Notes: a model not told the origin generated them from the letters alone. DNA of 64,000 bases from Streptomyces sp. NBC_00224 (GCF_041435195.1 NZ_CP108106.1:3906001-3970000); one strand, 5' to 3'; counted from the stretch's first letter, positions 10,048 through 19,487 are shown. Numbers and translations: made by a program.

Positions 10048-12251
10048 GCGACGGGCCTCCGGTCGACGTTCTCCTTGCTGTTGCGCTGCGTCGGAATCCC
10101 CCCCGGCGCCTCCACAACCCCCGTGCGCCGCAGCTTCTGCCACCGCAGTCGGCCCCCGGTGAGGGCGGTGATCCAGGACTGGAGGAGCACCACGTACATC
10201 AGCTGGCGGTAGAGGACCTGCTGGAGCGGGAGCGACACCAGGTGGGTGAGGCGTTCTCGGTCCAGGCGGAACGCGTAGGCCGCGCAGACCAGTTGGATCA
10301 CCAGGACGCCCAGCCAGGCCACCACGGTCTTCTGGGTCGGGCCGAAGACCAGGCCGTACAGGAGGAACACGTCGATCAGGGGGGCGAGGAGCGGGGCCAG
10401 GACCATGAAGAGGGAGACCAGGGGCAGGCCGACGCGGCCGAAGCGGCCCGAGGGGCCGCGCTCGAAGACCGCGCGGCGGTGCTTCCAGATCGCCTGCATG
10501 GTGCCGTACGACCAGCGGTAGCGCTGCGACCAGAGCTGCTGTACGGACTCCGGCGCCTCGGTCCAGGCGCGCGCGTTCTCCGCGTACACGACGCGCCAGC
10601 CGTCGCGGTGCATCGCCATGGTGACGTCGGTGTCCTCGGCGAGGGTGTCCTCGCTGATGCCGCCGACCCGCTCCAGGGCGGTGCGGCGGAAGGCGCCGAC
10701 CGCGCCCGGGATGGTCGGCATGCAGCCCAGCACGTCGTACATCCGGCGGTCCAGGTTGAAGCCCATGACGTACTCGATGTGCTGCCAGGCACCGATGAGC
10801 GAGTCGCGGTTGCCCACCTTGGCGTTGCCCGCGACCGCGCCGACCTTGGGGTCGCCGAACGGCTGCACCAGCTCGCGTACGGTCGACGGCTCAAAGACGG
10901 TGTCGCCGTCCATCATCACGACGATGTCGTAACGGGCGTTCCTGATGCCGTTGTTGAGCGCCGACGGCTTGCCGCCGTTGACCTGGCGGACCACCCGGAC
11001 GTTCGCCAGCCACATCGCCTCGACGATGTCCGCGGTGCCGTCGGTGGAGCCGTCGTCGACGACGATCACCTCGATGGGGTGGTCGCTGGCCATCAGCGAG
11101 CGCACGGTGTTGGCGATGCACTCGCGCTCGTTGTACGCGGGGACGATCACCGAGACCGGCTCGGTGACCTCGGGGCCCCAGCGGAATCCGCGCGCCCGCA
11201 CCTTGCGCGCGTGCAGGAACGACAGGATCAGCATCAGGCCGAACCGGGCGAAGACCAGCACGCCGATCACGGCGAGCCCGCCCACCAGGACGTCGGTGGT
11301 GTTCTCGGAGACCTGGACGGCGAAGACGAACGCCTTGCCCTTCCACAGGTCGATGCCGGTGACCGGGGTGTGCGCGCTCGGCGCGTTCAGGGCCTCGGTC
11401 AGGTTCACGAACGTGTAGCCCTTGCCCTGGAGCTGGGGCAGGAAGGTGTCGAGCGCGGCCACGGTCTGCGAGCGGTCGCCGCCGGAGTCGTGCATCAGGA
11501 CGATGGCGCCCTTGCCGTGCTTGGGCGTGGCGTTCTTGATGATCGTCTTGATGCCGGGGCGCTGCCAGTCCTCGCTGTCCGTGGAGTCGAGCGCGGTGAT
11601 GTACCCGCGGCTTCCCACGTACTTGATCACCGGCCAGTTCTGGTCGTCGATCGCGTCCGCGAACGACGAGTACGGCGGCCGGAAGAGGGAGGTGCGGATG
11701 CCGGCGGCGCCTTCGAGGGCCAGCTGGTTCTGCGCGAGCTCCCAGTCGATGCGGGCGTGCGACTGGTAGGAGAGGTCGGGGTGGTTGAAGGTGTGCAGGC
11801 CGACCTCATGGCCCTCGTCGACCATCCGCTTGACCAGATCGGGGTAGCGGGCGGCGTTGGCGCCGGTGACGAAGAAGACGCCGTGTGCGTGGTACTTCTT
11901 CAGCTGGTCGAGCACCTTCGGGGTCCAGGTGGGGTCCGGGCCGTCGTCGAAGGTGAGCACCAGTTTGTGCTTGGGGATGTCGAGGCTGGTGGGCTTGCCC
12001 GTGCCCCGCGCGTCGATGACCGGTCCGCCGTCCAGGATGCGCTCGGGCACCGTGTCGGTGGACGCGTCCGGGCGGATGCGGTGGTCGGCGAGTATCTCGT
12101 TGTGGACGTACCCGCGCAGCATCAGCATCGCGAAGAGGGCGACGAGGAAGAGCAGGGGCAGCAGATAGCGCATCGGCAGTCTGCGGCGTCTTCGTGTGCG
12201 GGGGGTCGTGGCGGAAGTCGTACGACGGGTCGTACGGCGAGGGGCTTTCAC
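10044..12251 (-). CDS. matB: MatB-type bifunctional polysaccharide deacetylase / GT2 synthase
   Basis: 735 residues from GTG 12251, which overlaps the matA-like stop as GTGA. One TM segment at about 28-46 places residues 50-310 outside the cell. That part is a complete NodB/CE4 deacetylase: TFDDGP 100-105, HTFNHP 153-158, RPPY 191-194, DSTDSEDW 222-229, LMHDS 252-256. TM at about 320-346 leads to a cytosolic processive GT2 domain: VVDDGS 397-402, DGD 448-450, AEDTD 538-542, QRYRW 576-580, then several C-terminal helices. This matches PgaC/IcaA polymerase plus PgaB/IcaB deacetylase in one chain. In Streptomyces MatB is known to make poly-beta-1,6-GlcNAc needed for pellet formation. All catalytic motifs are intact. 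Confidence 0.9.
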   Translation of the reverse strand: MKAPRRTTRRTTSATTPRTRRRRRLPMRYLLPLLFLVALFAMLMLRGYVHNEILADHRIRPDASTDTVPERILDGGPVIDARGTGKPTSLDIPKHKLVLTFDDGPDPTWTPKVLDQLKKYHAHGVFFVTGANAARYPDLVKRMVDEGHEVGLHTFNHPDLSYQSHARIDWELAQNQLALEGAAGIRTSLFRPPYSSFADAIDDQNWPVIKYVGSRGYITALDSTDSEDWQRPGIKTIIKNATPKHGKGAIVLMHDSGGDRSQTVAALDTFLPQLQGKGYTFVNLTEALNAPSAHTPVTGIDLWKGKAFVFAVQVSENTTDVLVGGLAVIGVLVFARFGLMLILSFLHARKVRARGFRWGPEVTEPVSVIVPAYNERECIANTVRSLMASDHPIEVIVVDDGSTDGTADIVEAMWLANVRVVRQVNGGKPSALNNGIRNARYDIVVMMDGDTVFEPSTVRELVQPFGDPKVGAVAGNAKVGNRDSLIGAWQHIEYVMGFNLDRRMYDVLGCMPTIPGAVGAFRRTALERVGGISEDTLAEDTDVTMAMHRDGWRVVYAENARAWTEAPESVQQLWSQRYRWSYGTMQAIWKHRRAVFERGPSGRFGRVGLPLVSLFMVLAPLLAPLIDVFLLYGLVFGPTQKTVVAWLGVLVIQLVCAAYAFRLDRERLTHLVSLPLQQVLYRQLMYVVLLQSWITALTGGRLRWQKLRRTGVVEAPGGIPTQRNSKENVDRRPVA

Positions 12252-12970
12252 GTGCTGGCTCCAGAGGGCGGAGTCGGCTTCGTCGACAGGCCCGTCGGGC
12301 TGCCGGACGTGCCGGTGGGGAGGCCGGGGCCCGCCGAGTGGCCGCCGGTCGGCTTCGCGCTCTGCGAGGTGCCGGGGTGCGGGGAGGCGCCGGTGGGCTT
12401 GCCGGAGTTCTTCGTCCTGCCCGGCTTGGGGGTGCCGGAGGCCTTGGCTCGTGCGGAGCCGGTGGCCGAGGGGTGCTTCCTGCCCTTGGCGGGGACGCTG
12501 GGCCTGGTGCCCGGGCGGGTGGCGCGGGAGTCGGTGGGGGCCGGTGTGACCTGGACCGTCTCCGTCGTCTTCTCCTTGGCGGCGGGGCCGGGTATGCCGA
12601 GCCAGGGCGCGCGGGAGCTGCCGCCGAGCAGACTGCCGACGAGCATGACCGCGTAGCAGGTGCATGCCAGCCCGAATACCCAGCCGAGCCGGCGCAGGTT
12701 CTTGCCGCGGCGGCCGCTCTCGTCCACGAAGACGGGGCCGTCGAGGTCACCGGCGGGGACCGGCGCCTGCGCCAGGTCCTGAGCCGGGAAGCGGGCCTGG
12801 ACCTGGGTCCGGGCCTGCGTCTGGTCCTGAGTCCGGCCCTGCGCCTGGGGGTTACCAGGCAGACGTCCGGCGACGTTCAGTTCCATCGTGAAGTCGTCGA
12901 GAGGCCTACGGGGCTCCTCGAACGGGTTCAGGGGTCGCCCTTGAGGGGCATCTTTTCGCCAATTGTCCAC
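12248..12970 (-). CDS. matA: MatA-like membrane protein, first gene of PNAG operon
   Basis: A single-TM protein: a charged/Gln-rich N-terminal cytosolic part, a TM helix (LGWVFGLACTCYAVMLVG), and a long Pro/Thr/Ser/Lys-rich extracellular tail typical of wall-spanning linkers. The start is uncertain: GTG 12970 is given, with GTG 12991, GTG 13063 or an internal ATG near 12885 as alternatives; the further upstream options bring in a rare CTA codon. It overlaps matB by 4 nt. Position and topology match MatA, the small partner of MatB; no catalytic motif is visible, so a scaffold or stabilising role is the best guess. Confidence 0.65.
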   Translation of the reverse strand: MDNWRKDAPQGRPLNPFEEPRRPLDDFTMELNVAGRLPGNPQAQGRTQDQTQARTQVQARFPAQDLAQAPVPAGDLDGPVFVDESGRRGKNLRRLGWVFGLACTCYAVMLVGSLLGGSSRAPWLGIPGPAAKEKTTETVQVTPAPTDSRATRPGTRPSVPAKGRKHPSATGSARAKASGTPKPGRTKNSGKPTGASPHPGTSQSAKPTGGHSAGPGLPTGTSGSPTGLSTKPTPPSGAST

Positions 12971-13169
12971 TTTGCGTACGCACTTCCCCACTGGATGGTT
13001 CGCGGGTTGCGCGCACTCCTCTAGCGGGCACTGCGTTCCGGACCGGGTCCCCACCCGTTCCACGCACCCCCACTACCACACCGCACCCGGGGAATGAATG
13101 TAGCGCACGCCGCTGTGAGCCAGGTTCACGCGCCAAGTCTTGTTCCTCAACTGGAACACCAGAGCGGCA
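12971..13169. promoter_or_regulatory. Upstream region of the PNAG operon
   Basis: About 200 bp separates the LysR gene's end from the matA start; both run on the minus strand. It contains an AT-richer patch near 13090-13150 and should carry the matA promoter. No hairpin terminator with a T tract was recognised after the LysR gene. Confidence 0.3.
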
Positions 13170-14129
13170 TCAGCAGGACATGAGGGACAGATCGCCCTCC
13201 GGAAGCCAGTAATCAGGGGGCAGTTCGAGCCACCCGGCGGCCTTTCCCATCCGCCGGGCGACCTCCCTGAGAACCTCCAGGCCAGGGTGATGCAGCCCCT
13301 TGCGCCACACCAGCGACACCGGTGACAGCGGTACGGGAGCGGTCAGCGGCCGCAGCACCATCCCGGGTATCTCCATGAAGTCCGTGCTGGCCAGCACGGA
13401 CCAGCCGCGCCCCAGCACCACCCGGGCGAACTCCTCCTTCCCGGAGATCTCCGGGAAGGGCGCGGCCAGTTCCGCACCCCGCCCCGCGAAGAGCCGCGCG
13501 GCCAGATCCGTCCACTCGGCGGTGGCCGGATTGCCCGCCCCCGCGTACAGCGTCTCGCCCGCGAGCGCGTCCACCGGCACCTCCTCCAGATGCGCGAGCC
13601 GGTGCCCTTCAGGAAGCAGCGCCGCCATCCGCTCGTACCGCACCGGCTGGTGCGAGAGGCCCGCGAGCACCGAGGGGTCGAGCCCGGCGACCCGGCCGAA
13701 GGAGACGTCGAGGCGCCCGGCCAGGATCTCGGCGGCGGCCCCGGTGAGCCCGCTCAGATAGCGCGCCACGAACTCCTGTCCGGTCGCCGCCTCGCGGGCC
13801 CGCACCAGCACCCGGTGGCCGGTGCCGACCGAGGCGCTGACGTCGACGAGCAGCGGACGGGCCTCGGCCGCCAGGACCGCCCGGAGCTCGTCGTGCGCGG
13901 CGAGCACCCGGCGCGCGTACGGCAGCAGCCGCTCGCCGTCGGCGGTGAGCTCCACCGCGCGCGTGGTCCGCACGAACAGCTCGGCGCCCAGGTCGCGTTC
14001 GAGCCGCCGCACGTCCCGGCTCAGCGCCTGCTGGGCGACGAAGAGCCGGGCGGCGGCCCGGGTGAAGTGCAGCTCGTCGGCGACGGCGGTGAACGCGCGC
14101 AGCAGCCGGGGGTCGATGTCCTGGGTCAC
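13170..14129 (-). CDS. LysR-family transcriptional regulator
   Basis: 319 residues from GTG 14129. The N-terminal winged helix-turn-helix is clear at about residues 7-65 (LLRAFTAVADELHFTRAAAR, then QQALSRDVRRLERDLGAELF and the usual RTTRAVELTADGE). The rest is a substrate-binding-like effector domain from about 90. It is divergent from an MFS transporter with a 127-bp gap, the classic arrangement in which a LysR protein controls the neighbouring exporter in response to its ligand. The ligand is unknown. A link to the downstream matAB operon cannot be excluded. Confidence 0.9.
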   Translation of the reverse strand: MTQDIDPRLLRAFTAVADELHFTRAAARLFVAQQALSRDVRRLERDLGAELFVRTTRAVELTADGERLLPYARRVLAAHDELRAVLAAEARPLLVDVSASVGTGHRVLVRAREAATGQEFVARYLSGLTGAAAEILAGRLDVSFGRVAGLDPSVLAGLSHQPVRYERMAALLPEGHRLAHLEEVPVDALAGETLYAGAGNPATAEWTDLAARLFAGRGAELAAPFPEISGKEEFARVVLGRGWSVLASTDFMEIPGMVLRPLTAPVPLSPVSLVWRKGLHHPGLEVLREVARRMGKAAGWLELPPDYWLPEGDLSLMSC

Positions 14130-14256
14130 GGACGGCAGTCAACCGCACCGACGCCGACAGCAGAAGACCTTCGTCGGGCCACTGACAACAGAAGTGCGTG
14201 AATGGCCTCTGATCAGGTGTTGGACGTCCGTATCCGGCCCGGGCGAAGCTCGGTGC

Positions 14257-15534
14257 ATGCCGCAGCTGATGACCGTCTCGGGTTCGACCCTGGTGCTCGC
14301 CGGGCCCGTTCCGTACGAGCGCGAGCCCCGCCGAAAGGCCCGCGAGAAGGCCGTTCGGACCGCCCCCTACCGCCGTCTCTTCGCCGTCCCCGGCGCCCGC
14401 GCCTTCACTCTGGGCAACCTCGTCGCCCGGCTCCCCATGGGCATGTTCAGCGTGAGCGCCGTGATCATGATCGCCGGGTCGCGCGGCTCGTACGCCCTCG
14501 CCGGAGCCGTCACCGCGACCGGCCTCGCCGCGACCGCCCTGGTGGCGCCCTGGACGGCCCGTCTGGTCGACCGCCACGGCCAGGCCCGGGTCGCCGTGCC
14601 CGCCACCGCGATCGCGGTCCTCGGCTCACTGGCGCTGCTGCTCTGCGTACACCTCGACGCGCCGGACTGGACGCTGTTCGCCGCGTACGCCGCGACCGCC
14701 ACCACCCCGAACACCGGCGGGATGTCGAGGGCCCGCTGGGCGCACGTCCACCGGGGCGACCCGGCGGCCCTGCACACCGCCAACTCCTTCGAGCAGGCCG
14801 TGGACGAACTGTGCTTCATGCTCGGCCCGGTGGCCGCCGCGTTCCTGTGCACGGCCCTGTTCCCGGAGGCGGGCACGCTGATGGGCGCGGTGCTCCTGAT
14901 GACGGGCATGCTGATCTTCTCGGCCCAGCGCTCCACGGAACCGCCGGTGGCCCCGCGCACCACCGCCCGCTCCCCCCTGCGCTCCCCCGGCCTCGCCCCG
15001 CTCCTGGCCGTCTTCCTCGCCACGGGCGCGGTGTTCGGCTCGATGGAGGTGGTGACCCTGGCGTACGCGTCCGGGCTCGGCCACGGCCCGTCGGGCGGCG
15101 CGGTCCTCGCCCTCCAGGCGGCCGGTTCGGGTGCGGCGGGCCTGGTGTACGGCTCGGTGCGGCCCGCGCGTTCCGTCTCCCGGCGGCTCCTCGGGTGCGT
15201 CGGGGCGATGACGGCCCTGATGTGCCTTCCGCTGCTGGCGGCGCGCACCGGTTCGCTGGTGGTCCTGGCCGCCGCCCTGCTGCTCGCGGGTGCGGCGACC
15301 GCGCCGACCATGGTCACCGGGATGACCCTGGTCCAGCGCCTCACGCCCGAGGGCCGGCTGAACGAGGGGATGACCCTGGCGGTGACCGCGATCCTGGGCG
15401 GCATCGCGGCCGGCTCGGCCACCGGCGGCTGGCTCACCGACCACACGTCCGGCCCGACGGCCTACCTCGCCCCGGTCTGCGCGGCGGGCCTCGCACTGGT
15501 GGCGTGCGCGGCGGGCCCGGCGCGGCGCGCGTGA
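14257..15534 (+). CDS. MFS transporter, likely exporter
   Basis: 425 residues from ATG 14257, with about 12 hydrophobic helices. The loop after the second helix carries ARLVDRHGQARV, the MFS motif A (usually GxLaDrxGrkxx), supporting major facilitator identity. The frame stays open upstream into the LysR gene's antisense, but that part is not credible coding. Divergent LysR partner suggests ligand-induced efflux; the substrate is unknown. A terminator hairpin follows 12 nt after the stop. Confidence 0.85.
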   Translation: MPQLMTVSGSTLVLAGPVPYEREPRRKAREKAVRTAPYRRLFAVPGARAFTLGNLVARLPMGMFSVSAVIMIAGSRGSYALAGAVTATGLAATALVAPWTARLVDRHGQARVAVPATAIAVLGSLALLLCVHLDAPDWTLFAAYAATATTPNTGGMSRARWAHVHRGDPAALHTANSFEQAVDELCFMLGPVAAAFLCTALFPEAGTLMGAVLLMTGMLIFSAQRSTEPPVAPRTTARSPLRSPGLAPLLAVFLATGAVFGSMEVVTLAYASGLGHGPSGGAVLALQAAGSGAAGLVYGSVRPARSVSRRLLGCVGAMTALMCLPLLAARTGSLVVLAAALLLAGAATAPTMVTGMTLVQRLTPEGRLNEGMTLAVTAILGGIAAGSATGGWLTDHTSGPTAYLAPVCAAGLALVACAAGPARRA

Positions 15535-15546
15535 GGGCGTACGACG

Positions 15547-15579
15547 AAGGCCCGGTCGCTGCGATAGCGGCCGGGCCTT
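15547..15579. terminator. Terminator between MFS gene and tmRNA
   Basis: A 14-bp stem (15547-15560 with 15566-15579, one G-T pair), 5-nt loop and short T run lies between the plus-strand MFS stop and the 3' end of the minus-strand ssrA gene, so it can stop both. Confidence 0.8.
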
Positions 15580-15602
15580 TGTCTCACATCACATGGGAAT
15601 TG

Positions 15603-15969
15603 TGGAGATGGCGGGAATCGAACCCGCGTCCAACGGTGCAGAATCAGGGCTTCTCCGTGTGCAGTTCGCTGCGATTTTCTCAGCCCCGGAGATCACGCGA
15701 ACAAGTCTCCGACGGGCTCAGTCACTGTTTGATTTCCTTCTGTGCCCCGTGACCGGGCTCAGAAGTTTAGATCCCTTGATGATGCCAGGATCCGGGTCGG
15801 GATCACCCCCGGGCTGACACTTCGCAAGTCGCTACTTAGGCAGCGAGGGCGAAGGAATCGCGCTTGGTGTTGGCGATTATAGGTTGCGACATATGGTTAA
15901 CGAGATCATTGCCGCTTCCTCGACACGCTTCCCCTGCTTCGACATCCGCTGTCGAAACCGATCATCCCC
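15603..15969 (-). ncRNA. ssrA: tmRNA (transfer-messenger RNA)
   Basis: Read on the minus strand, the RNA starts GGGGAUGAUCGGUUUCGACAG at 15969 and ends with the T-arm GGUUCGAUUCCCGCC and CCAUCUCCA at 15603, where CCA is not encoded. The 5' GGGGAUG pairs with the 3' CAUCUCC to make the 7-bp acceptor stem. The tag frame runs 15874-15836 and encodes ANTKRDSFALAA followed by UAA, the actinobacterial proteolysis tag. tmRNA rescues stalled ribosomes with SmpB, whose gene lies 83 nt upstream on the same strand. A palindrome TTGTTAACAA (15975-15984) sits just before the 5' end, in the promoter -10 area. Confidence 0.97.
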
Positions 15970-16052
15970 ATGTTTTGTTAACAATGTGCTCCACCCCGGG
16001 GGGCGGTGCTGAAGCCATGGTACGCGACGCGGACCGCGGCTCGCCAGGATAT

Positions 16053-16550
16053 TTACGCCCGCTGGCGGCGGCGGGCCGCCGAGACCGCCCGGTTCGTCTC
16101 ACGGGTGTCCTGCTTCTCCCGCAGCGTCTGGCGCTTGTCGTACTCCTTCTTGCCCTTCGCCAGCGCGATCTCGACCTTCGCCCGGCCGTCCTTGAAGTAC
16201 ATGACCAGGGGCACGATCGTGTGACCCGTCTCCTGCGACTTCGACTCCAGCTTGTCGATCTCGGCGCGGTGCAGCAGCAGCTTCCGCTTGCGCCGCGCGC
16301 TGTGGTTGGTCCAGGTGCCCTGTGCGTACTCCGGCACATGGACGTTGTGCAGCCAGGCCTCGCCCCCGTCGATCTGCACGAACCCGTCGACCAGCGACGC
16401 CCGCCCTTGGCGCAGCGACTTCACCTCGGTACCGGTGAGCACGAGACCGCACTCGTAGGTGTCGATGATGAGGTAGTCGTGGCGTGCCTTCTTGTTCTGC
16501 GCGACGAGCTTGCGGCCGTCGCCCTTGTCCTTGTCTTTTGCCTTAGCCAT
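16053..16550 (-). CDS. smpB: SmpB, tmRNA-binding protein
   Basis: 165 residues, full length. Core SmpB text is present: [33 protein letters not shown], and the basic C-terminal tail ([15 protein letters not shown], ending ARRRQRA) that enters the ribosomal mRNA channel. A Lys/Asp-rich N-terminal extension of about 15 residues is common in actinobacteria. It binds tmRNA and delivers it to stalled ribosomes; the ssrA gene lies directly downstream. It is 18 nt from the S41 protease gene upstream and probably co-transcribed with it. Confidence 0.97.
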   Translation of the reverse strand: MAKAKDKDKGDGRKLVAQNKKARHDYLIIDTYECGLVLTGTEVKSLRQGRASLVDGFVQIDGGEAWLHNVHVPEYAQGTWTNHSARRKRKLLLHRAEIDKLESKSQETGHTIVPLVMYFKDGRAKVEIALAKGKKEYDKRQTLREKQDTRETNRAVSAARRRQRA

Positions 16551-16568
16551 AGTGCGGCCATTTTCGCA

Positions 16569-17741
16569 CTACGACCGGCCCCCGAGGCCACTCAATACTG
16601 CCTCGGCCCGCTCCTGGGCACGCTCGGTGACCGGTACGTCCGGAGTGATGCCCTTCCCGTCGACGCCGTGGCCCGCCGGGGTGCGGTAGTGACCGACGGT
16701 CAGCTCGGCCACCGAGCCGTCCGGCAGATCGGTCGGCATCTGGACCGAGCCCTTGCCGAAGGTGCGCGAGCCCACCGTGACGGCCCGGCCCCGGTCCTGC
16801 AGGGCCCCGGTCAGCAGCTCGGCCGCACTCATGGTGCCACTGTCGACCAGCACGACCAGGGGGCGGGCGGTGTCGCCGGACCGGTCCGCGTACAGCGCGC
16901 GCTGGCGGCCGTGCACGTCGTACGTGGCGACCAGGCCGCCGTCGAGGAAGGCGGAGGCGGCCGAGGCGGCCTCGGTGACCAGGCCTCCGGTGTTGCCCCG
17001 CAGGTCGAGCAGGACCCCGGCGCCGCCGGGGGCCGCGCGGACCGCCGTCCGTACCCGCTCGCCCGAGCCCTTGGTGAAGGCCGCCACCTTGATCATCACG
17101 TCGCCGCCCGACAGCTCGCTCACCGTCACGGCCTCGGTGGTGAGCTCGGCCCGCCGCAGCGACTCGCTCCAGGTCCGCCCGGCCCTCTCCAGGCCCAGGA
17201 CGACCCGGCTGCCCGGGGTGGCCCCGTCGCCGCGCAGCAGGGCGACGACCTCGGTGACCGGCAGGGTGTCGAGCGCGCGGCCGTCAATCGTACGGAGCCG
17301 GTCGCCCGCCCTGATCCCGGCGCGGGCGGCCGGGCCGCCGGGCTGGAGGCGGGTCACCTCGACGCGGCCGTCGGCGGTGCGCCGGGCCCAGAGGCCCACG
17401 CCCGTGTACCGGCCGTCGAGGGCGTCCTCGAACTGCTCGTACGCGCTCTGCCCGTAGACCGCGCCCCAGCGGTCGCCGCTGCGGCTGACGGCCTCGGCGG
17501 CCGCCTCCGTCACCGACTTGCCGTCGGCCACCGCATCGGCGGCGGCCCGGGCCACGTCGGCGCCGCGGTCGCGGGGCTCGGTGGCGGAGGCGGGCAGCGC
17601 GTGCAGCGGGGCGCGGCGCTCCTCGGCCTGCGGCAGCGCACCGGTCACCGCGGCGGTCGCCAGGACCGAGACGAAGACCAATGTCAGAGTCGCCCCGCGG
17701 CGCACTCCGCGGGACCTGGGACAGCTGTCCGGACCTGACAT
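16569..17741 (-). CDS. S41-family C-terminal processing protease with PDZ domain
   Basis: 390 residues from ATG 17741. A signal/anchor helix (ATLTLVFVSVLATAAVTGA) exports it. A PDZ domain follows at about 125-205 (GVGLWARR...GIRAGDRLRTIDG). The S41 catalytic domain carries the serine motif DSGTMSAAELL and the lysine motif TFGKGSVQ, so the Ser-Lys dyad is intact. These proteases trim or degrade envelope proteins. It lies between ftsX and smpB on the same strand; a hairpin at 17766-17799 separates it from ftsX. Position next to FtsEX hints at cell-wall quality control, which is inference. Confidence 0.9.
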   Translation of the reverse strand: MSGPDSCPRSRGVRRGATLTLVFVSVLATAAVTGALPQAEERRAPLHALPASATEPRDRGADVARAAADAVADGKSVTEAAAEAVSRSGDRWGAVYGQSAYEQFEDALDGRYTGVGLWARRTADGRVEVTRLQPGGPAARAGIRAGDRLRTIDGRALDTLPVTEVVALLRGDGATPGSRVVLGLERAGRTWSESLRRAELTTEAVTVSELSGGDVMIKVAAFTKGSGERVRTAVRAAPGGAGVLLDLRGNTGGLVTEAASAASAFLDGGLVATYDVHGRQRALYADRSGDTARPLVVLVDSGTMSAAELLTGALQDRGRAVTVGSRTFGKGSVQMPTDLPDGSVAELTVGHYRTPAGHGVDGKGITPDVPVTERAQERAEAVLSGLGGRS

Positions 17742-17765
17742 GGCGTCGAGTCTAGGACAACGCGA

Positions 17766-17799
17766 GGGCGCCGCAGGGGCTGTTGCTCCTACGGCGCCC
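17766..17799. terminator. Hairpin after ftsX
   Basis: Stem 17766-17777 with 17788-17799 (one mismatch, GGGCGCCG/CGGCGCCC core) lies between the ftsX stop and the S41 protease start on the minus strand. No long T tract, so it may be only a partial terminator. Confidence 0.55.
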
Positions 17800-17830
17800 G
17801 GGGCGCATCTCACACGCTGAAGCGCCCGCG

Positions 17831-18748
17831 TCACACCTTCAGGTACTTGCGCAGCGCGAAGAACGCGGCGAGGGCGGGCATCAGCACGCTCGCCGCGAGC
17901 ACCAGCGGCAGCTTGGCCAGGACCGCGTCCCAGCCGATGAAGTTGATCAGGTTCAGCTTGTGCGACAGGTCGAGGCCGTGGTCGATCATGAAGTAGCGGC
18001 CGACGATCAGCATCCCGGAGGCGGCGATGCCACCGAGGACGCCGGCGAAGGCGGCCTCCATGATGAACGGCGCCTGGATGTAGAAGCTCGACGCACCCAC
18101 CAGGCGCATGATGCCGGTCTCGCGCCGTCTGCTGAACGCGGAGACGCGGACCGTGTTGACGATCAGCATCAGCGCCACGACCAGCATCACCGCCATGACC
18201 AGGACCGCGGCCACGTTCATGCCGCCGAGCAGGCTGAACAGGTTCTCCAGGATGCCCTTCTGGTCCTGTACGGACTGCACGCCGTCGCGTCCGGCGAAGG
18301 CGGTGGCGACCACCTTGAACTTCTCCGGGTCCTTGAGCTTGACCCGGAACGACTCCTGCATCTGGTCCGGCGTGATCGAACCGGCCATCGGCGAGTCGCC
18401 GAACTGCTCCTTGTAGTGCTTGAACGCCTCGTCGGCCGACTCGTAGCTGACGGTCTGGACGATGTCCAGCTTCTTCAGGTCGCCCTCGATGTCCTTCTTC
18501 TGCTGGGCGGTGACGGCGCCCTTGGAGCACTTGGCGACGGACTCGGCGTCGGCCTTGTTGCAGAGGAAGATCGAGACGTTGACCTTGTCGTACCAGTAGC
18601 CCTTCATGTTGTTGACCTGGTCCCGCATCAGCAGCGAACCGCCGAACAGGGCCAGGGACAGGGCCACGGAGACGATGACGGCGAACGTCATGGTCAGATT
18701 GCGGCGGAGACCGACACCGATCTCCGAGAGTACGAACTGCGCGCGCAT
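17831..18748 (-). CDS. ftsX: FtsX, permease-like cell-division protein
   Basis: 305 residues. One TM helix near the N-terminus (FAVIVSVALSLALFGGSLLM), an extracellular domain at about 50-170 with a Cys pair (FLCNKADAESVAKCSKG), then three C-terminal helices in the MacB/FtsX topology. FtsX with FtsE relays to peptidoglycan hydrolases through the extracellular loop. It is 49 nt downstream of ftsE on the same strand, the universal ftsEX order. Length is normal for actinobacteria. Confidence 0.96.
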   Translation of the reverse strand: MRAQFVLSEIGVGLRRNLTMTFAVIVSVALSLALFGGSLLMRDQVNNMKGYWYDKVNVSIFLCNKADAESVAKCSKGAVTAQQKKDIEGDLKKLDIVQTVSYESADEAFKHYKEQFGDSPMAGSITPDQMQESFRVKLKDPEKFKVVATAFAGRDGVQSVQDQKGILENLFSLLGGMNVAAVLVMAVMLVVALMLIVNTVRVSAFSRRRETGIMRLVGASSFYIQAPFIMEAAFAGVLGGIAASGMLIVGRYFMIDHGLDLSHKLNLINFIGWDAVLAKLPLVLAASVLMPALAAFFALRKYLKV

Positions 18749-18797
18749 GGCGACTGGTTAAGCCTTTCCGTGCTGAACGGGCTCGATGCTCAGCGCA

Positions 18798-19487
18798 TCA
18801 ATGCTGGTAGCCGTAGACGCCGCGCGCCTGGTCACGTACGAGACGGCCCTTTTCGAGCTCGATAACACGCTTGCGCATCTGGTCGACGATGTTCTGGTCG
18901 TGGGTCGCCATGATCACGGTGGTGCCGGTCCGGTTGATCCGGTCCAGGAGCTTCATGATGCCCACGGAGGTCTGCGGGTCCAGGTTGCCGGTCGGCTCGT
19001 CCGCGATCAGCAGCATCGGCCGGTTGACGAAGGCCCGCGCGATGGCGACGCGCTGCTGCTCACCGCCGGAGAGCTCGCCCGGGCGGCGGTCCTCCTTGCC
19101 GCCGAGCCCGACGAGGTCGAGCACCTGGGGCACGGCCTTCCTGATCTCCCCGCGCGGCTTGCCGATGACCTCCTGGGCGAAGGCGACGTTCTCGGCCACG
19201 GTCTTGTTGGGGAGCAGCCGGAAGTCCTGGAAGACGGTCCCGAGCTGGCGGCGCATGTGCGGCACCTTCCAGTTCGAGAGCCGGGCCAGGTCCTTGCCCA
19301 GCACGTGCACCTGCCCTTGGCTGGCGCGCTCCTCGCGCAGGACGAGTCGGAGGAAGGTCGACTTCCCGGAGCCGGACGAACCGACGAGGAAGACGAACTC
19401 ACCCTTCTCGATGTCGAGGGAGACGTCCCGCAGAGCGGGATGGCTCTGCTTGGGATATGTCTTGGAGACGTTGTCGAATCGGATCAC
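18798..19487 (-). CDS. ftsE: FtsE, cell-division ATP-binding protein
   Basis: 229 residues from GTG 19487 ([11 protein letters not shown]), the standard FtsE length; upstream in-frame codons to 19607 are not used. Walker [10 protein letters not shown] 36-44, Q-loop [13 protein letters not shown] signature LSGGEQQR 139-146, Walker B LLIADEP and D-loop NLD 168-170, H-loop THD 195-197 are all intact. It is the cytosolic ATPase partner of FtsX, encoded immediately downstream. Confidence 0.97.
   Translation of the reverse strand: MIRFDNVSKTYPKQSHPALRDVSLDIEKGEFVFLVGSSGSGKSTFLRLVLREERASQGQVHVLGKDLARLSNWKVPHMRRQLGTVFQDFRLLPNKTVAENVAFAQEVIGKPRGEIRKAVPQVLDLVGLGGKEDRRPGELSGGEQQRVAIARAFVNRPMLLIADEPTGNLDPQTSVGIMKLLDRINRTGTTVIMATHDQNIVDQMRKRVIELEKGRLVRDQARGVYGYQH

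Noticed and set aside
12252..12665. N-terminal extension of MatB to 12665
   Set aside because: It lies in the matA gene's other frame; GTG 12251 gives a standard TM-anchored start and 4-nt overlap.
15597..15640. A tRNA-like T-arm read as a lone tRNA gene
   Set aside because: It is the 3' end of the tmRNA, with tag frame and matching 5' acceptor arm on the same transcript.
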